Below, in pieces: positions 35,828 to 45,398 of a DNA stretch of 64,000 nt (the stretch's first letter is position 1; the number at the start of each line of letters is the position of its first letter). Below the pieces are notes generated by a model. The model was not told the origin of the DNA, did no database searches, and was given only the letters and a program-made list of their open reading frames with translations. Origin of the DNA: Nitrosomonas sp. (GTDB lineage: Bacteria > Pseudomonadota > Gammaproteobacteria > Burkholderiales > Nitrosomonadaceae); the NCBI GenBank assembly GCA_016703745.1, contig JADJBK010000006.1, positions 1,984,001-2,048,000 on the forward strand, read 5' to 3'. The translations under genes and the position numbers were made by a program.

Positions 35828-37272
35828 ACGGCGATACGTTCGCACCGGTAATGATGAACGTGCAACAGGCTGCCAAAGTCTTGGAGGCAGAATGGTCTGG
35901 CAGCAATCCATTTTTTAATGCAGTAAGTACTGATAGCCGCACAATACGCGCAGGCAGCCTTTTCGTGGCGTTGTCGGGCGAACGCTTTGACGGTCATCGA
36001 TTTATCCCGGATGCCATCGACAAAGGTGCAGTGGCCGCGATGATTTCAGATGAAGCGATCGACATACCAGAAACTTCCACCATGTCTGATTTTTCCTGGC
36101 TGCGGGTCAGGGATCCACGGCTGGCGCTGGGGAAACTTGCAGCGGCATGGCGCAAGCGCTTTGACCTGCCATTGGTGGCGGTGACCGGAAGTAACGGCAA
36201 GACTACCGTCAAGGAAATGCTGGCTTCCATCTTACGCCAGCATGCCGGCTGTGATCGGGTGCTGGCAACTTCCGGCAATCTCAATAACGATATTGGGGTT
36301 CCGCTCACGCTGTTGCAGATCAATGCCAGTCACAATTACGCTGTTATCGAAATGGGAATGAATCACAGCGGTGAAATTGCCTATCTATCTGGCCTGGCCT
36401 CACCCACCGTTGCCGTCATTACGAATGCAGGATCAGCGCATATTGCCCATTTTGGCAAGACAGACGCCATCGCCGCCGCCAAAGGTGAAATTTTCGAGGG
36501 ACTGGATGAATCCGGTGTTGCGGTGATCAATGCGGATGACCATTTTGCACCGCTATGGCGACAGCTGGCAGGTAAGCGGCAAATTGTAGATTTTGGGATG
36601 ACGCATACCGCCAGCGTGAGCGCGCGACGTCTGCAGGGAGTGACAGAAAATGGCTGGTTGCTGACTTTGCCGGAGGGACAAGCCGAGCTGACGCTGCAAG
36701 TGCCTGGGCGGCACAGCGTCTACAACGCGCTGGCAGCGGCAGCAGCGGCCTATGCCGCAGGTGTGGGTTTGCCCGCAATTGCCGTCGGACTCGGTTCGTA
36801 TAGGGGGACACATGGACGGCTGCAAACTATGGCCGGGCTGCATCATTCAGTTCTCATAGATGATACCTATAACGCCAATCCTGAATCCATGCAGGCCGCA
36901 CTGGCTGTGCTGGGTGATACCAAAGGAAAAAAGATTCTGGTGATGGGTGATATGGGTGAGCTGGGCGTAGCAGCAGCAGCATACCACCGGGAAATCGGCC
37001 AACTGGCGCGTGCAGCCAAGGTGGATACCCTGCTGGCACATGGAGAGCTAAGCAGGCATGCTGCCGAAGCGTTTGGGCTTGATCGTGGTGGGCAGTATTT
37101 TACGAATCTGAATGAATTGATGGCTTGTTTGACTGACCAGCTTGATGCCGATGTAACCGTCCTGGTTAAAGGTTCACGAATCATGCGTATGGAGCGCGTC
37201 GTAGAAAAAATAGCCGCCACAGAAAAAATTATGGACAGGAATATTGCCCTGCAAGGCCAGAATGAACATTAA
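35824..37272 (+). CDS. murF: UDP-MurNAc-pentapeptide synthetase MurF
   Basis: MurF joins D-Ala-D-Ala to the UDP-MurNAc-tripeptide, completing the soluble precursor in the cytoplasm. Its 482 residues contain the ATP loop VTGSNGKTTVKEML at about 120, the HNYAVIEMGMNHSGEI segment and DDTYNANPESMQAAL near residue 345. It starts at ATG 35824 overlapping the murE stop, and mraY follows after 18 bases. Confidence 0.97.
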   Translation: MNGDTFAPVMMNVQQAAKVLEAEWSGSNPFFNAVSTDSRTIRAGSLFVALSGERFDGHRFIPDAIDKGAVAAMISDEAIDIPETSTMSDFSWLRVRDPRLALGKLAAAWRKRFDLPLVAVTGSNGKTTVKEMLASILRQHAGCDRVLATSGNLNNDIGVPLTLLQINASHNYAVIEMGMNHSGEIAYLSGLASPTVAVITNAGSAHIAHFGKTDAIAAAKGEIFEGLDESGVAVINADDHFAPLWRQLAGKRQIVDFGMTHTASVSARRLQGVTENGWLLTLPEGQAELTLQVPGRHSVYNALAAAAAAYAAGVGLPAIAVGLGSYRGTHGRLQTMAGLHHSVLIDDTYNANPESMQAALAVLGDTKGKKILVMGDMGELGVAAAAYHREIGQLARAAKVDTLLAHGELSRHAAEAFGLDRGGQYFTNLNELMACLTDQLDADVTVLVKGSRIMRMERVVEKIAATEKIMDRNIALQGQNEH

Positions 37273-37290
37273 CCTACCTTGGGGTTTTGT

Positions 37291-38376
37291 ATGTTATTAG
37301 CGCTATCGCAATGGATGGCAGAAGATATCCGGGCTTTCAATGTGTTCGGATATATTACGCTGCGCGCCATGCTGGCGGCGCTGACTGCGCTGATCATTTC
37401 ATTTCTGATTGGTCCTTATATGATACGCAGTCTGACCATGCGAAAAATTGGTCAGTCGGTACGCGATGATGGACCGGAATCACACCTGATTAAAGCGGGT
37501 ACTCCCACCATGGGTGGCGCACTCGTTTTGATTGCGGTATTGGTAACGACCCTTTTGTGGGCAGATCTGAGTAACCGCTATGTCTGGGTGGTGCTATTAA
37601 CAACGCTGGGTTTTGGCGTGATTGGCTGGGTAGACGACTATCGCAAGGTGATTTTGCGTAATTCCAAGGGACTGTCCGCCGCAACCAAGCTTATCTGGCA
37701 ATCCATTATCGCGCTGATCGTTGCGGGCTATCTGCTCTCGATAGCCGAACTGCCGCAACATACCGAGCTGATCGTACCCTTTTTCAAGGAAGTTGCTATC
37801 CCGCTGGGCATATTCTCTTTTATTCTGCTGACTTATCTGGTAATTGTCGGCAGCAGTAATGCGGTCAACTTAACCGATGGCCTCGATGGACTGGCCATCA
37901 TGCCAACTGTCATGGTGAGCGGGGCGCTGGCTATTTTTGCCTATCTGGCAGGTCATGCTGTTTTTGCCAAATACCTGGGTATTCCGCATATCCCGAACGC
38001 GGGCGAGCTGTCTGTATTTTGTGGCGCACTGGCTGGCGCGGGTCTCGCGTTTCTCTGGTTTAACACCTATCCGGCGGAAGTATTTATGGGGGATGTCGGC
38101 GCGCTGGCGCTGGGTGCTGCCCTGGGAGTGGTGGCTGTTATCGTGCGCCAGGAAATCGTACTGGCCATCATGGGGGGCGTCTTCGTGATGGAGGCGTTGT
38201 CAGTCATGCTCCAGGTGGCATCGTACAAACTTTTGGGCAAACGTGTTTTTCGCATGGCACCGCTGCATCATCATTATGAGCTGAAAGGCTGGAAAGAAAA
38301 TCAGGTGGTGGTGAGATTCTGGATCATTACCATCATTCTGGTTCTGATTGGACTATCCACACTAAAACTGCGATGA
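37291..38376 (+). CDS. mraY: Phospho-MurNAc-pentapeptide translocase MraY
   Basis: MraY is the membrane enzyme that moves phospho-MurNAc-pentapeptide onto undecaprenyl phosphate, forming lipid I. I use ATG 37291 (MLLALSQWMAED). The frame opens at TTG 37279. About ten helices are present. Catalytic aspartates lie in GWVDDYRKV and in NAVNLTDGLDGLAIMP, and the MAPLHHHYELKGWKE loop is conserved. About 361 residues is the usual size. The 3' end overlaps murD by ATGA. Confidence 0.97.
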   Translation: MLLALSQWMAEDIRAFNVFGYITLRAMLAALTALIISFLIGPYMIRSLTMRKIGQSVRDDGPESHLIKAGTPTMGGALVLIAVLVTTLLWADLSNRYVWVVLLTTLGFGVIGWVDDYRKVILRNSKGLSAATKLIWQSIIALIVAGYLLSIAELPQHTELIVPFFKEVAIPLGIFSFILLTYLVIVGSSNAVNLTDGLDGLAIMPTVMVSGALAIFAYLAGHAVFAKYLGIPHIPNAGELSVFCGALAGAGLAFLWFNTYPAEVFMGDVGALALGAALGVVAVIVRQEIVLAIMGGVFVMEALSVMLQVASYKLLGKRVFRMAPLHHHYELKGWKENQVVVRFWIITIILVLIGLSTLKLR

Positions 38377-39785
38377 ATTATCACGGCAAAAAAATATTGA
38401 TTCTGGGCATGGGTAATACCGGTTTGTCGGTCGCAAAATGGCTGTCCCGTCACGGCGCAACATTGTCAGCTGCCGATACCCGACCATCACCCCCAAATCT
38501 GGCGCTGTTTCACCAGATTTTGCCTGCAGAAAATATTTTTTGTGGACCATTTCAGGCCGGCCTGTTTTCGCAGACCGACCTGATAGTCATCAGCCCGGGT
38601 ATACCGCTTGGCGAGCCACTGATAGCCGCTGCCGCGCAACGTGGTATTTCTGTGGTGGGCGATATTGAGTTATTCGCTGTTGCACTGAGGGAATATGATC
38701 AGAATCATACAAAAATCGTTGCCATTACGGGTTCCAACGGAAAATCCACTGTAACCACTATGGTTGGCATGATGGCTAAAAGTGCCGGCTGGGATGTGGA
38801 AGTGGCCGGAAATATTGGACGCACCGTGCTGGATGCGCTGATGCAGAGAATGGATAGTCATCACTGGCCGCAACTTTGGGTGCTTGAGTTATCCAGTTTT
38901 CAACTGGAAACCACACGGAATTTGCAGACGGACGCGGCTGTTGTGCTGAATCTGAGTGAAGATCATTTGGATCGATACCCGGATATGTCAGCTTACATTG
39001 CTGCCAAGTCAGTCATATTTTCCAGTGGCAATTGCAAGGGCATGCAGGTGTTGAACCGCGATGATCCTCTCGTTTGGACTATGGCGCAGGCAAGCCACAA
39101 GCTATTTAGTTTTGGTCTGGGTGAACCAGCGACAGACGAAGAGTTTGGTCTACTGGCAGATGGCGCAGATTTGTGGTTATCTCAAGGAAATACCTGTTTG
39201 ATGAAAACCAGTGAACTGGCGGTGGCTGGACTACATAATGCCGCAAATGCACTGGCAGCCTTGGCGCTATGCCGTGCAATTGCTCTCCCGTTTGAACCCT
39301 TGCTCAATGCGTTGCGTGCTTTCACGGGATTACCGCACCGCATGCAGAAAGTGGCGAATATCAATGACATCACTTTTTTTAATGATTCCAAAAGTACCAA
39401 TGTGGGCTCGGCGATTGCCGCGCTGAATGGCCTGCCAGCCAAAGCGGTACTGATTGCAGGGGGAGACGGTAAAGGGCAGGATTTTTTGCCATTAAAGCGG
39501 CCCATTCGCGAGCATGCGCGCAGCGTGATTTTGCTGGGGCGTGATGCTGACGGCATAGCTGGTTCCATTCAGGGCTGTGGTATCCCGGTACACCGAGTTG
39601 CAACTATGCAACAGGCAGTGCAGCTTAGTTTTCTACTGGCGGAGCCGGGAGATTGCGTGCTGCTCTCACCTGCCTGTGCAAGCCTCGATATGTTTAGCAA
39701 CTATGTGCATCGCGCCGAGGTATTTGTCAATGCAGTCAAAGCTATTGAGAATAATTTGGTGTTATCAACCCATGCGCAGCATTAA
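38373..39785 (+). CDS. murD: UDP-MurNAc-L-Ala:D-Glu ligase MurD
   Basis: MurD adds D-glutamate to UDP-MurNAc-L-alanine. Its 470 residues have an N-terminal Rossmann-like UDP-binding domain (KKILILGMGNTGLSVAKWL), the ATP loop VAITGSNGKSTVTTMVG at about 113, a LELSSFQLETT segment and the C-terminal domain with FFNDSKSTNVGSAIAAL. It starts at ATG 38373 within the mraY stop. The ftsW gene follows after three bases. Confidence 0.97.
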   Translation: MNYHGKKILILGMGNTGLSVAKWLSRHGATLSAADTRPSPPNLALFHQILPAENIFCGPFQAGLFSQTDLIVISPGIPLGEPLIAAAAQRGISVVGDIELFAVALREYDQNHTKIVAITGSNGKSTVTTMVGMMAKSAGWDVEVAGNIGRTVLDALMQRMDSHHWPQLWVLELSSFQLETTRNLQTDAAVVLNLSEDHLDRYPDMSAYIAAKSVIFSSGNCKGMQVLNRDDPLVWTMAQASHKLFSFGLGEPATDEEFGLLADGADLWLSQGNTCLMKTSELAVAGLHNAANALAALALCRAIALPFEPLLNALRAFTGLPHRMQKVANINDITFFNDSKSTNVGSAIAALNGLPAKAVLIAGGDGKGQDFLPLKRPIREHARSVILLGRDADGIAGSIQGCGIPVHRVATMQQAVQLSFLLAEPGDCVLLSPACASLDMFSNYVHRAEVFVNAVKAIENNLVLSTHAQH

Positions 39786-39788
39786 ACC

Positions 39789-40958
39789 ATGATAACTTCG
39801 CCAGCCCCCTCTGCTATTTCAAACAAGACGAGTAAACCCGGTATTGATCTGGTATTGGTGTGGACAGTATTGTTTTTATTGGGATTGGGGTTAGTCATGA
39901 TGTATTCTGCTTCCATTGCAATCGCCGGAGCGGAGCAGGGAGCACGCAGCACTTACTACCTTGAGAAACAGGGCGTTGCTGTTTTATGCGGCGTATTCAT
40001 CGGTCTGATAGTATTTCATCTGCTTTCGATTCAACATTTAAGGGCGCTCTGCCCATTCCTCCTGCTGGGTGGATTCGCGCTGTTACTGCTCGTCCTGGTG
40101 CCAGGGATAGGTAGAGAAATTAATGGCAGTTATCGCTGGATTCCATTGGGTGTGGCAAATTTCCAGCCCTCCGAACTGATGAAGCTGATCATCGTCCTTT
40201 TTACCGCAGACTATGCTGTCCGTAGACGCGCGCATCTGGGTCATCTGATCCGGGGAATCCTGCCGGCACTGATCATTCTGGGAATCCTTGCCGGTTTGCT
40301 GTTGATGCAAAAGGATTATGGCTCATTATTTGTCATCACCTTTGTTATGGTCAGCATTCTATTCATGGGTGGAATGAACGGTAAATCCTTTTTGCTGCTC
40401 GTCGGCATGGGCGCTGCACTTTCTGTACTGGCGGTGATGATAGAGCCGTATCGCATGCTCAGAATTACTACTTTCATGGACCCATGGGACGATCCATTTA
40501 ATAAAGGCTATCAGCTCAGCCATGCCCTGATTGCATTTGGGCTTGGGGAATGGTTTGGGGTCGGGTTGGGTGGCAGTGTTGAAAAACTGCATTACCTGCC
40601 GGAAGCACATACAGATTTTATGCTCGCCGTGCTGGCCGAGGAGCTGGGGTTTGCGGGAGTGGTCACCGTTATGATTCTGTTCGCCATCCTGTTACTACGT
40701 GCTTTTCGTATTGGACGTCACGCCAAGGAGCTGGGAGATCATTTTGGCGCACTGATTGCCTATGGAATTGGTACCTGGTTTGGCCTGCAGGCAGTGATCA
40801 ACATGGGGGTCAACATGGGAATATTGCCCACGAAAGGACTAACCTTGCCCTTTATGAGCTATGGTGGAAGCAGTATGCTTATCTGCTGCATCACGACAGC
40901 ATTGTTACTGCGCCTCGACTGGGAAAACCGGCAGAAACCGTCAGGGAGAGGCATATGA
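39789..40958 (+). CDS. ftsW: Septal peptidoglycan polymerase FtsW
   Basis: FtsW is the SEDS-family glycosyltransferase that polymerises lipid II at the septum with FtsI. The 389 residues span ten predicted helices. Family marks are VMMYSASIAIAG near the N-terminus, INGSYRWIPLGVANFQPSEL (glycan-binding loop), and the C-terminal GLTLPFMSYGGSSMLICCI. The central loop GGSVEKLHYLPEAHTDFML is conserved. It overlaps murG by four bases. Confidence 0.96.
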   Translation: MITSPAPSAISNKTSKPGIDLVLVWTVLFLLGLGLVMMYSASIAIAGAEQGARSTYYLEKQGVAVLCGVFIGLIVFHLLSIQHLRALCPFLLLGGFALLLLVLVPGIGREINGSYRWIPLGVANFQPSELMKLIIVLFTADYAVRRRAHLGHLIRGILPALIILGILAGLLLMQKDYGSLFVITFVMVSILFMGGMNGKSFLLLVGMGAALSVLAVMIEPYRMLRITTFMDPWDDPFNKGYQLSHALIAFGLGEWFGVGLGGSVEKLHYLPEAHTDFMLAVLAEELGFAGVVTVMILFAILLLRAFRIGRHAKELGDHFGALIAYGIGTWFGLQAVINMGVNMGILPTKGLTLPFMSYGGSSMLICCITTALLLRLDWENRQKPSGRGI

Positions 40959-42061
40959 AACTGTCTGGCGGGGACGATATGGCACACACCATCCTGATCA
41001 TGGCGGGTGGTACCGGTGGGCATGTCTTTCCCGGCCTTGCGGTAGCGGCATGGCTGCAGGATAGAGGCTGGCGGGTCGTCTGGCTGGGCACGCAACACGG
41101 CATGGAAACTATCCTGGTGCCACAGCATGGTTTTCTACTTGAAACCATTCAGTTTTCTGCTGTGAGAGGAAAAAAACCAATGGATTTCGTCCTCCTGCCC
41201 TGGCGATTGCAGCGTGCCTGCTGGCAAAGCCTGCGTATTCTGCGACGCTTGCGCCCCGATGTGGTATTGGGGCTCGGGGGTTATCCGGCGTTGCCGGGCG
41301 GCATGATGACGGTACTGCTGGGTATTCCGCTCATCATCCATGAGCAGAATACGGTAGCGGGTCTGACCAACAAGGTGCTGGCCAAAATTGCAGATCGTAT
41401 TTTGCTGGCTTTTCCGGGTGCACTTCAGGGAAATGAAAAAAAAGTGCAAGTTACCGGCAATCCGATACGCGCCGAAATTACCGGGTTGCCGTCACCGGAA
41501 GATCGCTATGCCAAACGCACCGGAAAACTGAAATTGCTGGTGGTTGGAGGCAGTCTGGGCGCGCAGAAACTGAATACGGTCATGCCACAGGCACTGGCCA
41601 TGATCGACAAAGCGCAACGTCCGCAAGTTACGCATCAGGCAGGTGGGGCGCATTTTGCCGGGCTCGAAAAAACCTATGCAGAATTTGGTGTGAGCGCGCA
41701 ATTGGTTGCCTTCATCGAGGACATGGCTACGCAATATGCCGAGAACGATCTGGTTATTTGCCGGGCGGGAGCGCTGACGATTTCGGAGCTTGCTGCTGCC
41801 GGAGTCGCCAGCATTTTGGTTCCCTACCCTCATGCGGTGGATGATCACCAGACTAGCAATGCCCGTTTTCTGAGCGACGCGAAAGCTGCTGTGCTCTGGC
41901 CACAGAGTGAATTGACGCCAGCATCTCTCGCGCACTGGCTGCGCCAATGTTCGCGTGAATCCCTGCAGGCCATGGCTGTAAAAGCGCGCCAGCTTGCCCG
42001 GCCGGATGCAACCGCCCAGGTGGCCAGTTCGTGCGAAGAAATACTGGAGCCTGCCAGATGA
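40955..42061 (+). CDS. murG: Lipid II-forming GlcNAc transferase MurG
   Basis: MurG moves GlcNAc from UDP-GlcNAc to lipid I on the inner face of the membrane. The glycine-rich loop ILIMAGGTGGHVFPGLAVA is near the start, followed by GLGGYPALPGGMM and IIHEQNTVAGLTNKVLA. The donor-binding part has VVGGSLGAQKLN and CRAGALTISELAAAGVASIL. The ATG at 40955 overlaps ftsW. An ATG at 40979 (MAHTIL) is an equally possible start. Length up to 368 residues is normal. Confidence 0.97.
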   Translation: MKLSGGDDMAHTILIMAGGTGGHVFPGLAVAAWLQDRGWRVVWLGTQHGMETILVPQHGFLLETIQFSAVRGKKPMDFVLLPWRLQRACWQSLRILRRLRPDVVLGLGGYPALPGGMMTVLLGIPLIIHEQNTVAGLTNKVLAKIADRILLAFPGALQGNEKKVQVTGNPIRAEITGLPSPEDRYAKRTGKLKLLVVGGSLGAQKLNTVMPQALAMIDKAQRPQVTHQAGGAHFAGLEKTYAEFGVSAQLVAFIEDMATQYAENDLVICRAGALTISELAAAGVASILVPYPHAVDDHQTSNARFLSDAKAAVLWPQSELTPASLAHWLRQCSRESLQAMAVKARQLARPDATAQVASSCEEILEPAR

Positions 42062-43476
42062 AACATAAAATCAATCATATCCATTTTGTCGGCATCGGCG
42101 GGTCCGGTATGGGCGGTATTGCCGAAGTGCTCATCAATCAGGATTATCAGATCAGCGGATCGGATTTGTCAGATAATTCGGTTACCAGACGATTACGTCA
42201 TCTGGGTGCGGTCATTCAACATCAGCACGTTGCGGAAAACGTGGGAACGGCGGACGTAGTCGTTTATTCCTCCGCCATCAAAACCGATAATCCAGAAATC
42301 ATAGCCGCGCGCGAGCGGCATATTTCGGTTGTTCCACGTGCCATGATGCTCGCCGAACTGCTGCGTCTGCGTCGCGGTATTGCCGTTGCGGGTACCCATG
42401 GAAAAACGACCACCACCAGTCTGATTGCGAGCATTCTCGCCGAAGCCAATATGGATCCGACATTCGTCATTGGTGGCAGACTCAAGACGTTGGGCAGCCA
42501 TGCCAAAATGGGAGCGGGAGAATTCATTGTAGTCGAAGCAGATGAATCTGATGCTTCCTTCCTGTATTTGCAGCCGATTCTGACCGTCGTGACCAATATC
42601 GATGCCGATCATATGAGCACCTATGGACACGATTTCAACCGGCTCAAGCAGACTTTTGTCGAATTCATTGAACATCTGCCTTTTTATGGCATGGCCATGC
42701 TGTGTATTGATAATCCGCATGTACGCGAAATTATCCCGATGATCACCAAACCGGTGACAACCTACGGATTGACAGATGAGGCACAGGTATATGCTACGGA
42801 GATACAACCCGATCACAGCACAATGCGTTTTGTTGCACATGTCGGCACAAATGGTTCTGCACGTCGTCTGCCCATAATTCTCAATCTGCCTGGTTTGCAC
42901 AACGTGCAGAATGCGCTGGCGGCAATTGCAATCGCCAACGAACTGAATATAAACGATGCTGCCATTATTGCTGCATTAGCCAAATTTGGCGGTGTCGAGC
43001 GACGCTTTCAATATTATGGGGAAATTGATCTGCCGGGTGGCGGTGTTTTTTCCCTGATCGACGACTACGGCCATCACCCTGCGGAAATTATGGCCACACT
43101 GGCTGCAACCAGGGGCGCTTTTCCTGAACGCCGCCTGCTGCTGGTATTTCAGCCACATCGATTCAGCCGTACCCGCGATCTGTTCGAGGATTTCGTCAAG
43201 GCACTGTCGCAGGCGGATGGATTGCTGCTCACTGAAGTTTATGCCGCCGGTGAGGACCCGATCATTGCGGCGGATAGCAAATCGCTGTCACGCGCTATTC
43301 GAGTGCATGGCAAGCTTGAGCCGGTTTATGTCGAACAGGTGGATGCGTTACCGGATACCATCAAAACAATTGCCCGGGACGGGGATGTGGTGGTGATCAT
43401 GGGAGCAGGTACGATTGGCAGGCTGGCTGCAGAAATTGCACAGCCAGAGAAAGAAATGGCAGTAACAGATTGCTGA
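42058..43476 (+). CDS. murC: UDP-MurNAc:L-Ala ligase MurC
   Basis: MurC adds L-alanine to UDP-MurNAc, the first step of the stem peptide. I use the ATG at 42058, which overlaps the murG stop as ATGA. The frame extends to GTG 42031 without good reason. The protein shows the UDP-binding IHFVGIGGSGMGGIAEVL, the ATP loop VAGTHGKTTTTSLIASIL, the VEADESDASFLYL segment and DDYGHHPAEI near residue 335. About 472 residues is standard. Confidence 0.97.
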   Translation: MKHKINHIHFVGIGGSGMGGIAEVLINQDYQISGSDLSDNSVTRRLRHLGAVIQHQHVAENVGTADVVVYSSAIKTDNPEIIAARERHISVVPRAMMLAELLRLRRGIAVAGTHGKTTTTSLIASILAEANMDPTFVIGGRLKTLGSHAKMGAGEFIVVEADESDASFLYLQPILTVVTNIDADHMSTYGHDFNRLKQTFVEFIEHLPFYGMAMLCIDNPHVREIIPMITKPVTTYGLTDEAQVYATEIQPDHSTMRFVAHVGTNGSARRLPIILNLPGLHNVQNALAAIAIANELNINDAAIIAALAKFGGVERRFQYYGEIDLPGGGVFSLIDDYGHHPAEIMATLAATRGAFPERRLLLVFQPHRFSRTRDLFEDFVKALSQADGLLLTEVYAAGEDPIIAADSKSLSRAIRVHGKLEPVYVEQVDALPDTIKTIARDGDVVVIMGAGTIGRLAAEIAQPEKEMAVTDC

Positions 43477-43478
43477 TC

Positions 43479-44471
43479 ATGTTGACACCCAATTATGACA
43501 ATCACCGGCAATTACCCAAAGTGGAAATGATGAAAGTGGGAGAAATTGTGCAAGCCTGTCTGCGTGGAAAATTATTGAGCGATGAGCCAATGAGCAGGCA
43601 TGTCTCCTGGCGGGCGGGCGGTCATGCGGCCAATTTTTATGTACCGGCGGATCTTAGTGATCTTGCTGTTTTTCTGGCGGCCTGGCCGGAAAATGAGCCG
43701 GTTTACATGATCGGGCTCGGCAGTAATCTGTTGGTCAGGGATGGCGGCGTAACCGGGGTAATCATTGCGCTGCACGCGCGGCTCAATGATCTGGTGTTGA
43801 TCGAACACAACGCACAGGGCGGCATAATTTATGCCGGAGCAGGCGTAGCTTGCGCCAAACTGGCAAGATTTGCTGCTGCGCAGAACCTGACTGGTGCGGA
43901 ATTTCTGGCGGGTATTCCCGGCACGATTGGTGGTGCGCTGGCAATGAATGCCGGTTGCTACGGCAGCCAGACGTGGGAACGGGTTGCGCGCGTCAACACC
44001 ATCGATCGAATCGGTGCTTTGCGAGAACGGCAACCGGATGAATATGCAATTGGCTACCGGCAGGTTGCGTTACGTCAGAATATCCATGCCAGCGATACCG
44101 AATCGTGGTTCGCGGGTGGGTGGTTTTGTCTCGATTCTGGCAATCAGGAGACTTCTCGCCAGAAAATCAGGTCATTGCTGGCGACGCGCATCAAAAGCCA
44201 GCCCCTGAGTTTCCCCAATGCGGGTTCGATATTTCGCAATCCACCCGGAGATCACGCCGCTCGCCTGATCGAGGAATGTGGATTGAAAGGATTGCGTATC
44301 GGTGATGCCATGGTATCTCCCAGGCATGCAAATTTCATTATTAACTGTGGCCGGGCATCGGCCAGCAATATAGAAGATGTGATTAATGTGGTAAAAGAGA
44401 CGGTTCTATCCAGAATGAGGGTCACACTCATTCCGGAAGTTCGCATTATCGGGGAGGAGCAGAAAGCATGA
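43479..44471 (+). CDS. murB: UDP-N-acetylenolpyruvoylglucosamine reductase MurB
   Basis: MurB is a flavoprotein that reduces the enolpyruvyl group to make UDP-MurNAc. The FAD-binding parts are MSRHVSWRAGGHAANFYVP and IGLGSNLLVRDGGVTGVII, then FLAGIPGTIGGALAMNAGCYG. The late PNAGSIFRNPPGDHAARLIE carries the catalytic serine region of type I enzymes. The start is unclear: TTG 43470 overlaps murC, ATG 43479 is next, and ATG 43527 also fits. The ddl gene overlaps its stop. Confidence 0.95.
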   Translation: MLTPNYDNHRQLPKVEMMKVGEIVQACLRGKLLSDEPMSRHVSWRAGGHAANFYVPADLSDLAVFLAAWPENEPVYMIGLGSNLLVRDGGVTGVIIALHARLNDLVLIEHNAQGGIIYAGAGVACAKLARFAAAQNLTGAEFLAGIPGTIGGALAMNAGCYGSQTWERVARVNTIDRIGALRERQPDEYAIGYRQVALRQNIHASDTESWFAGGWFCLDSGNQETSRQKIRSLLATRIKSQPLSFPNAGSIFRNPPGDHAARLIEECGLKGLRIGDAMVSPRHANFIINCGRASASNIEDVINVVKETVLSRMRVTLIPEVRIIGEEQKA

Positions 44472-45391
44472 CTACCAGCGAGTTTGGCAAGGTTGCCGTG
44501 TTGCTGGGGGGGCGATCTGCGGAACGGGAAATTTCACTGAAAAGTGGCGCGGCTGTGCTCGCTGCCTTACACCGGTGCGGGGTAGATGCACATGGCTTTG
44601 ATCCTGCCGGACAGTCGCTGGATAACCTGCTTCGAGATGGTTTTGATCGTGCCTTCGTTGCGTTGCATGGGCGTTATGGCGAGGATGGCTCGGTGCAGGG
44701 TGCGCTGGAATTGATGGGAATACCCTATACAGGTAGCGGTATACTTGCCAGCGCGTTAGCGATGGATAAATGGCGTACCAAAATGATCTGGCAGGCAGCC
44801 GGAATAGATACGCCGCAGCATCTCATGCTCGACGCCGACAGTCGCTTTGATGAAGCAGCTGAAATGTTGAGTTTGCCGATGATCATCAAGCCGGTGCGTG
44901 AAGGCTCCACCATTGGTCTGAGCAAAGTGACCAGTTCGCAGGAATTTCAGGTAGGTTATGCCTTAGCTGCCAGCTGCGATGAATTGGTGATGGCTGAACA
45001 GTTTATCGATGGCATCGAATTGACTGCTGCCATTCTGGGCGATGCGCCTTTACCTCTCGTGCGCATTGATGTTGCAGATACGCTCTATGATTATCACGCC
45101 AAGTACTGTTCGGAAAAAACCCGCTACACCTGCCCAAGCGGGCTATCAGATGAATTAACGAGCCAGATTCAGTCGATTGCCCTTCATGCTCACCGGATAC
45201 TGGGGTGCTCGGGCTGGAGCAGGATCGATGTGATGCTGGATAAGGATGAGCGCCCTTTTTTGCTGGAAGCCAATACGTCACCGGGCATGACCGATCACAG
45301 CCTGGTTCCCATGGCAGCAAAGGCAGCTAATATTTCATTTGATGAACTCGTCATTAAAATACTCAAATTGGCTGGACAGCCTGGGAAATAA
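44468..45391 (+). CDS. ddl: D-alanine:D-alanine ligase
   Basis: Ddl makes the D-Ala-D-Ala dipeptide used by MurF. The 307 residues follow the ATP-grasp layout: KVAVLLGGRSAEREISLKSG at the start, LHGRYGEDGSVQGALELMG, PMIIKPVREGSTIGLSKV and the metal-binding end LLEANTSPGMTDHSLVPMAA. The ATG at 44468 has an excellent GGGGAGGAG upstream and overlaps the murB stop. It is the DdlB-type copy of the cluster. Confidence 0.97.
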   Translation: MTTSEFGKVAVLLGGRSAEREISLKSGAAVLAALHRCGVDAHGFDPAGQSLDNLLRDGFDRAFVALHGRYGEDGSVQGALELMGIPYTGSGILASALAMDKWRTKMIWQAAGIDTPQHLMLDADSRFDEAAEMLSLPMIIKPVREGSTIGLSKVTSSQEFQVGYALAASCDELVMAEQFIDGIELTAAILGDAPLPLVRIDVADTLYDYHAKYCSEKTRYTCPSGLSDELTSQIQSIALHAHRILGCSGWSRIDVMLDKDERPFLLEANTSPGMTDHSLVPMAAKAANISFDELVIKILKLAGQPGK

Positions 45392-45398
45392 AAACATC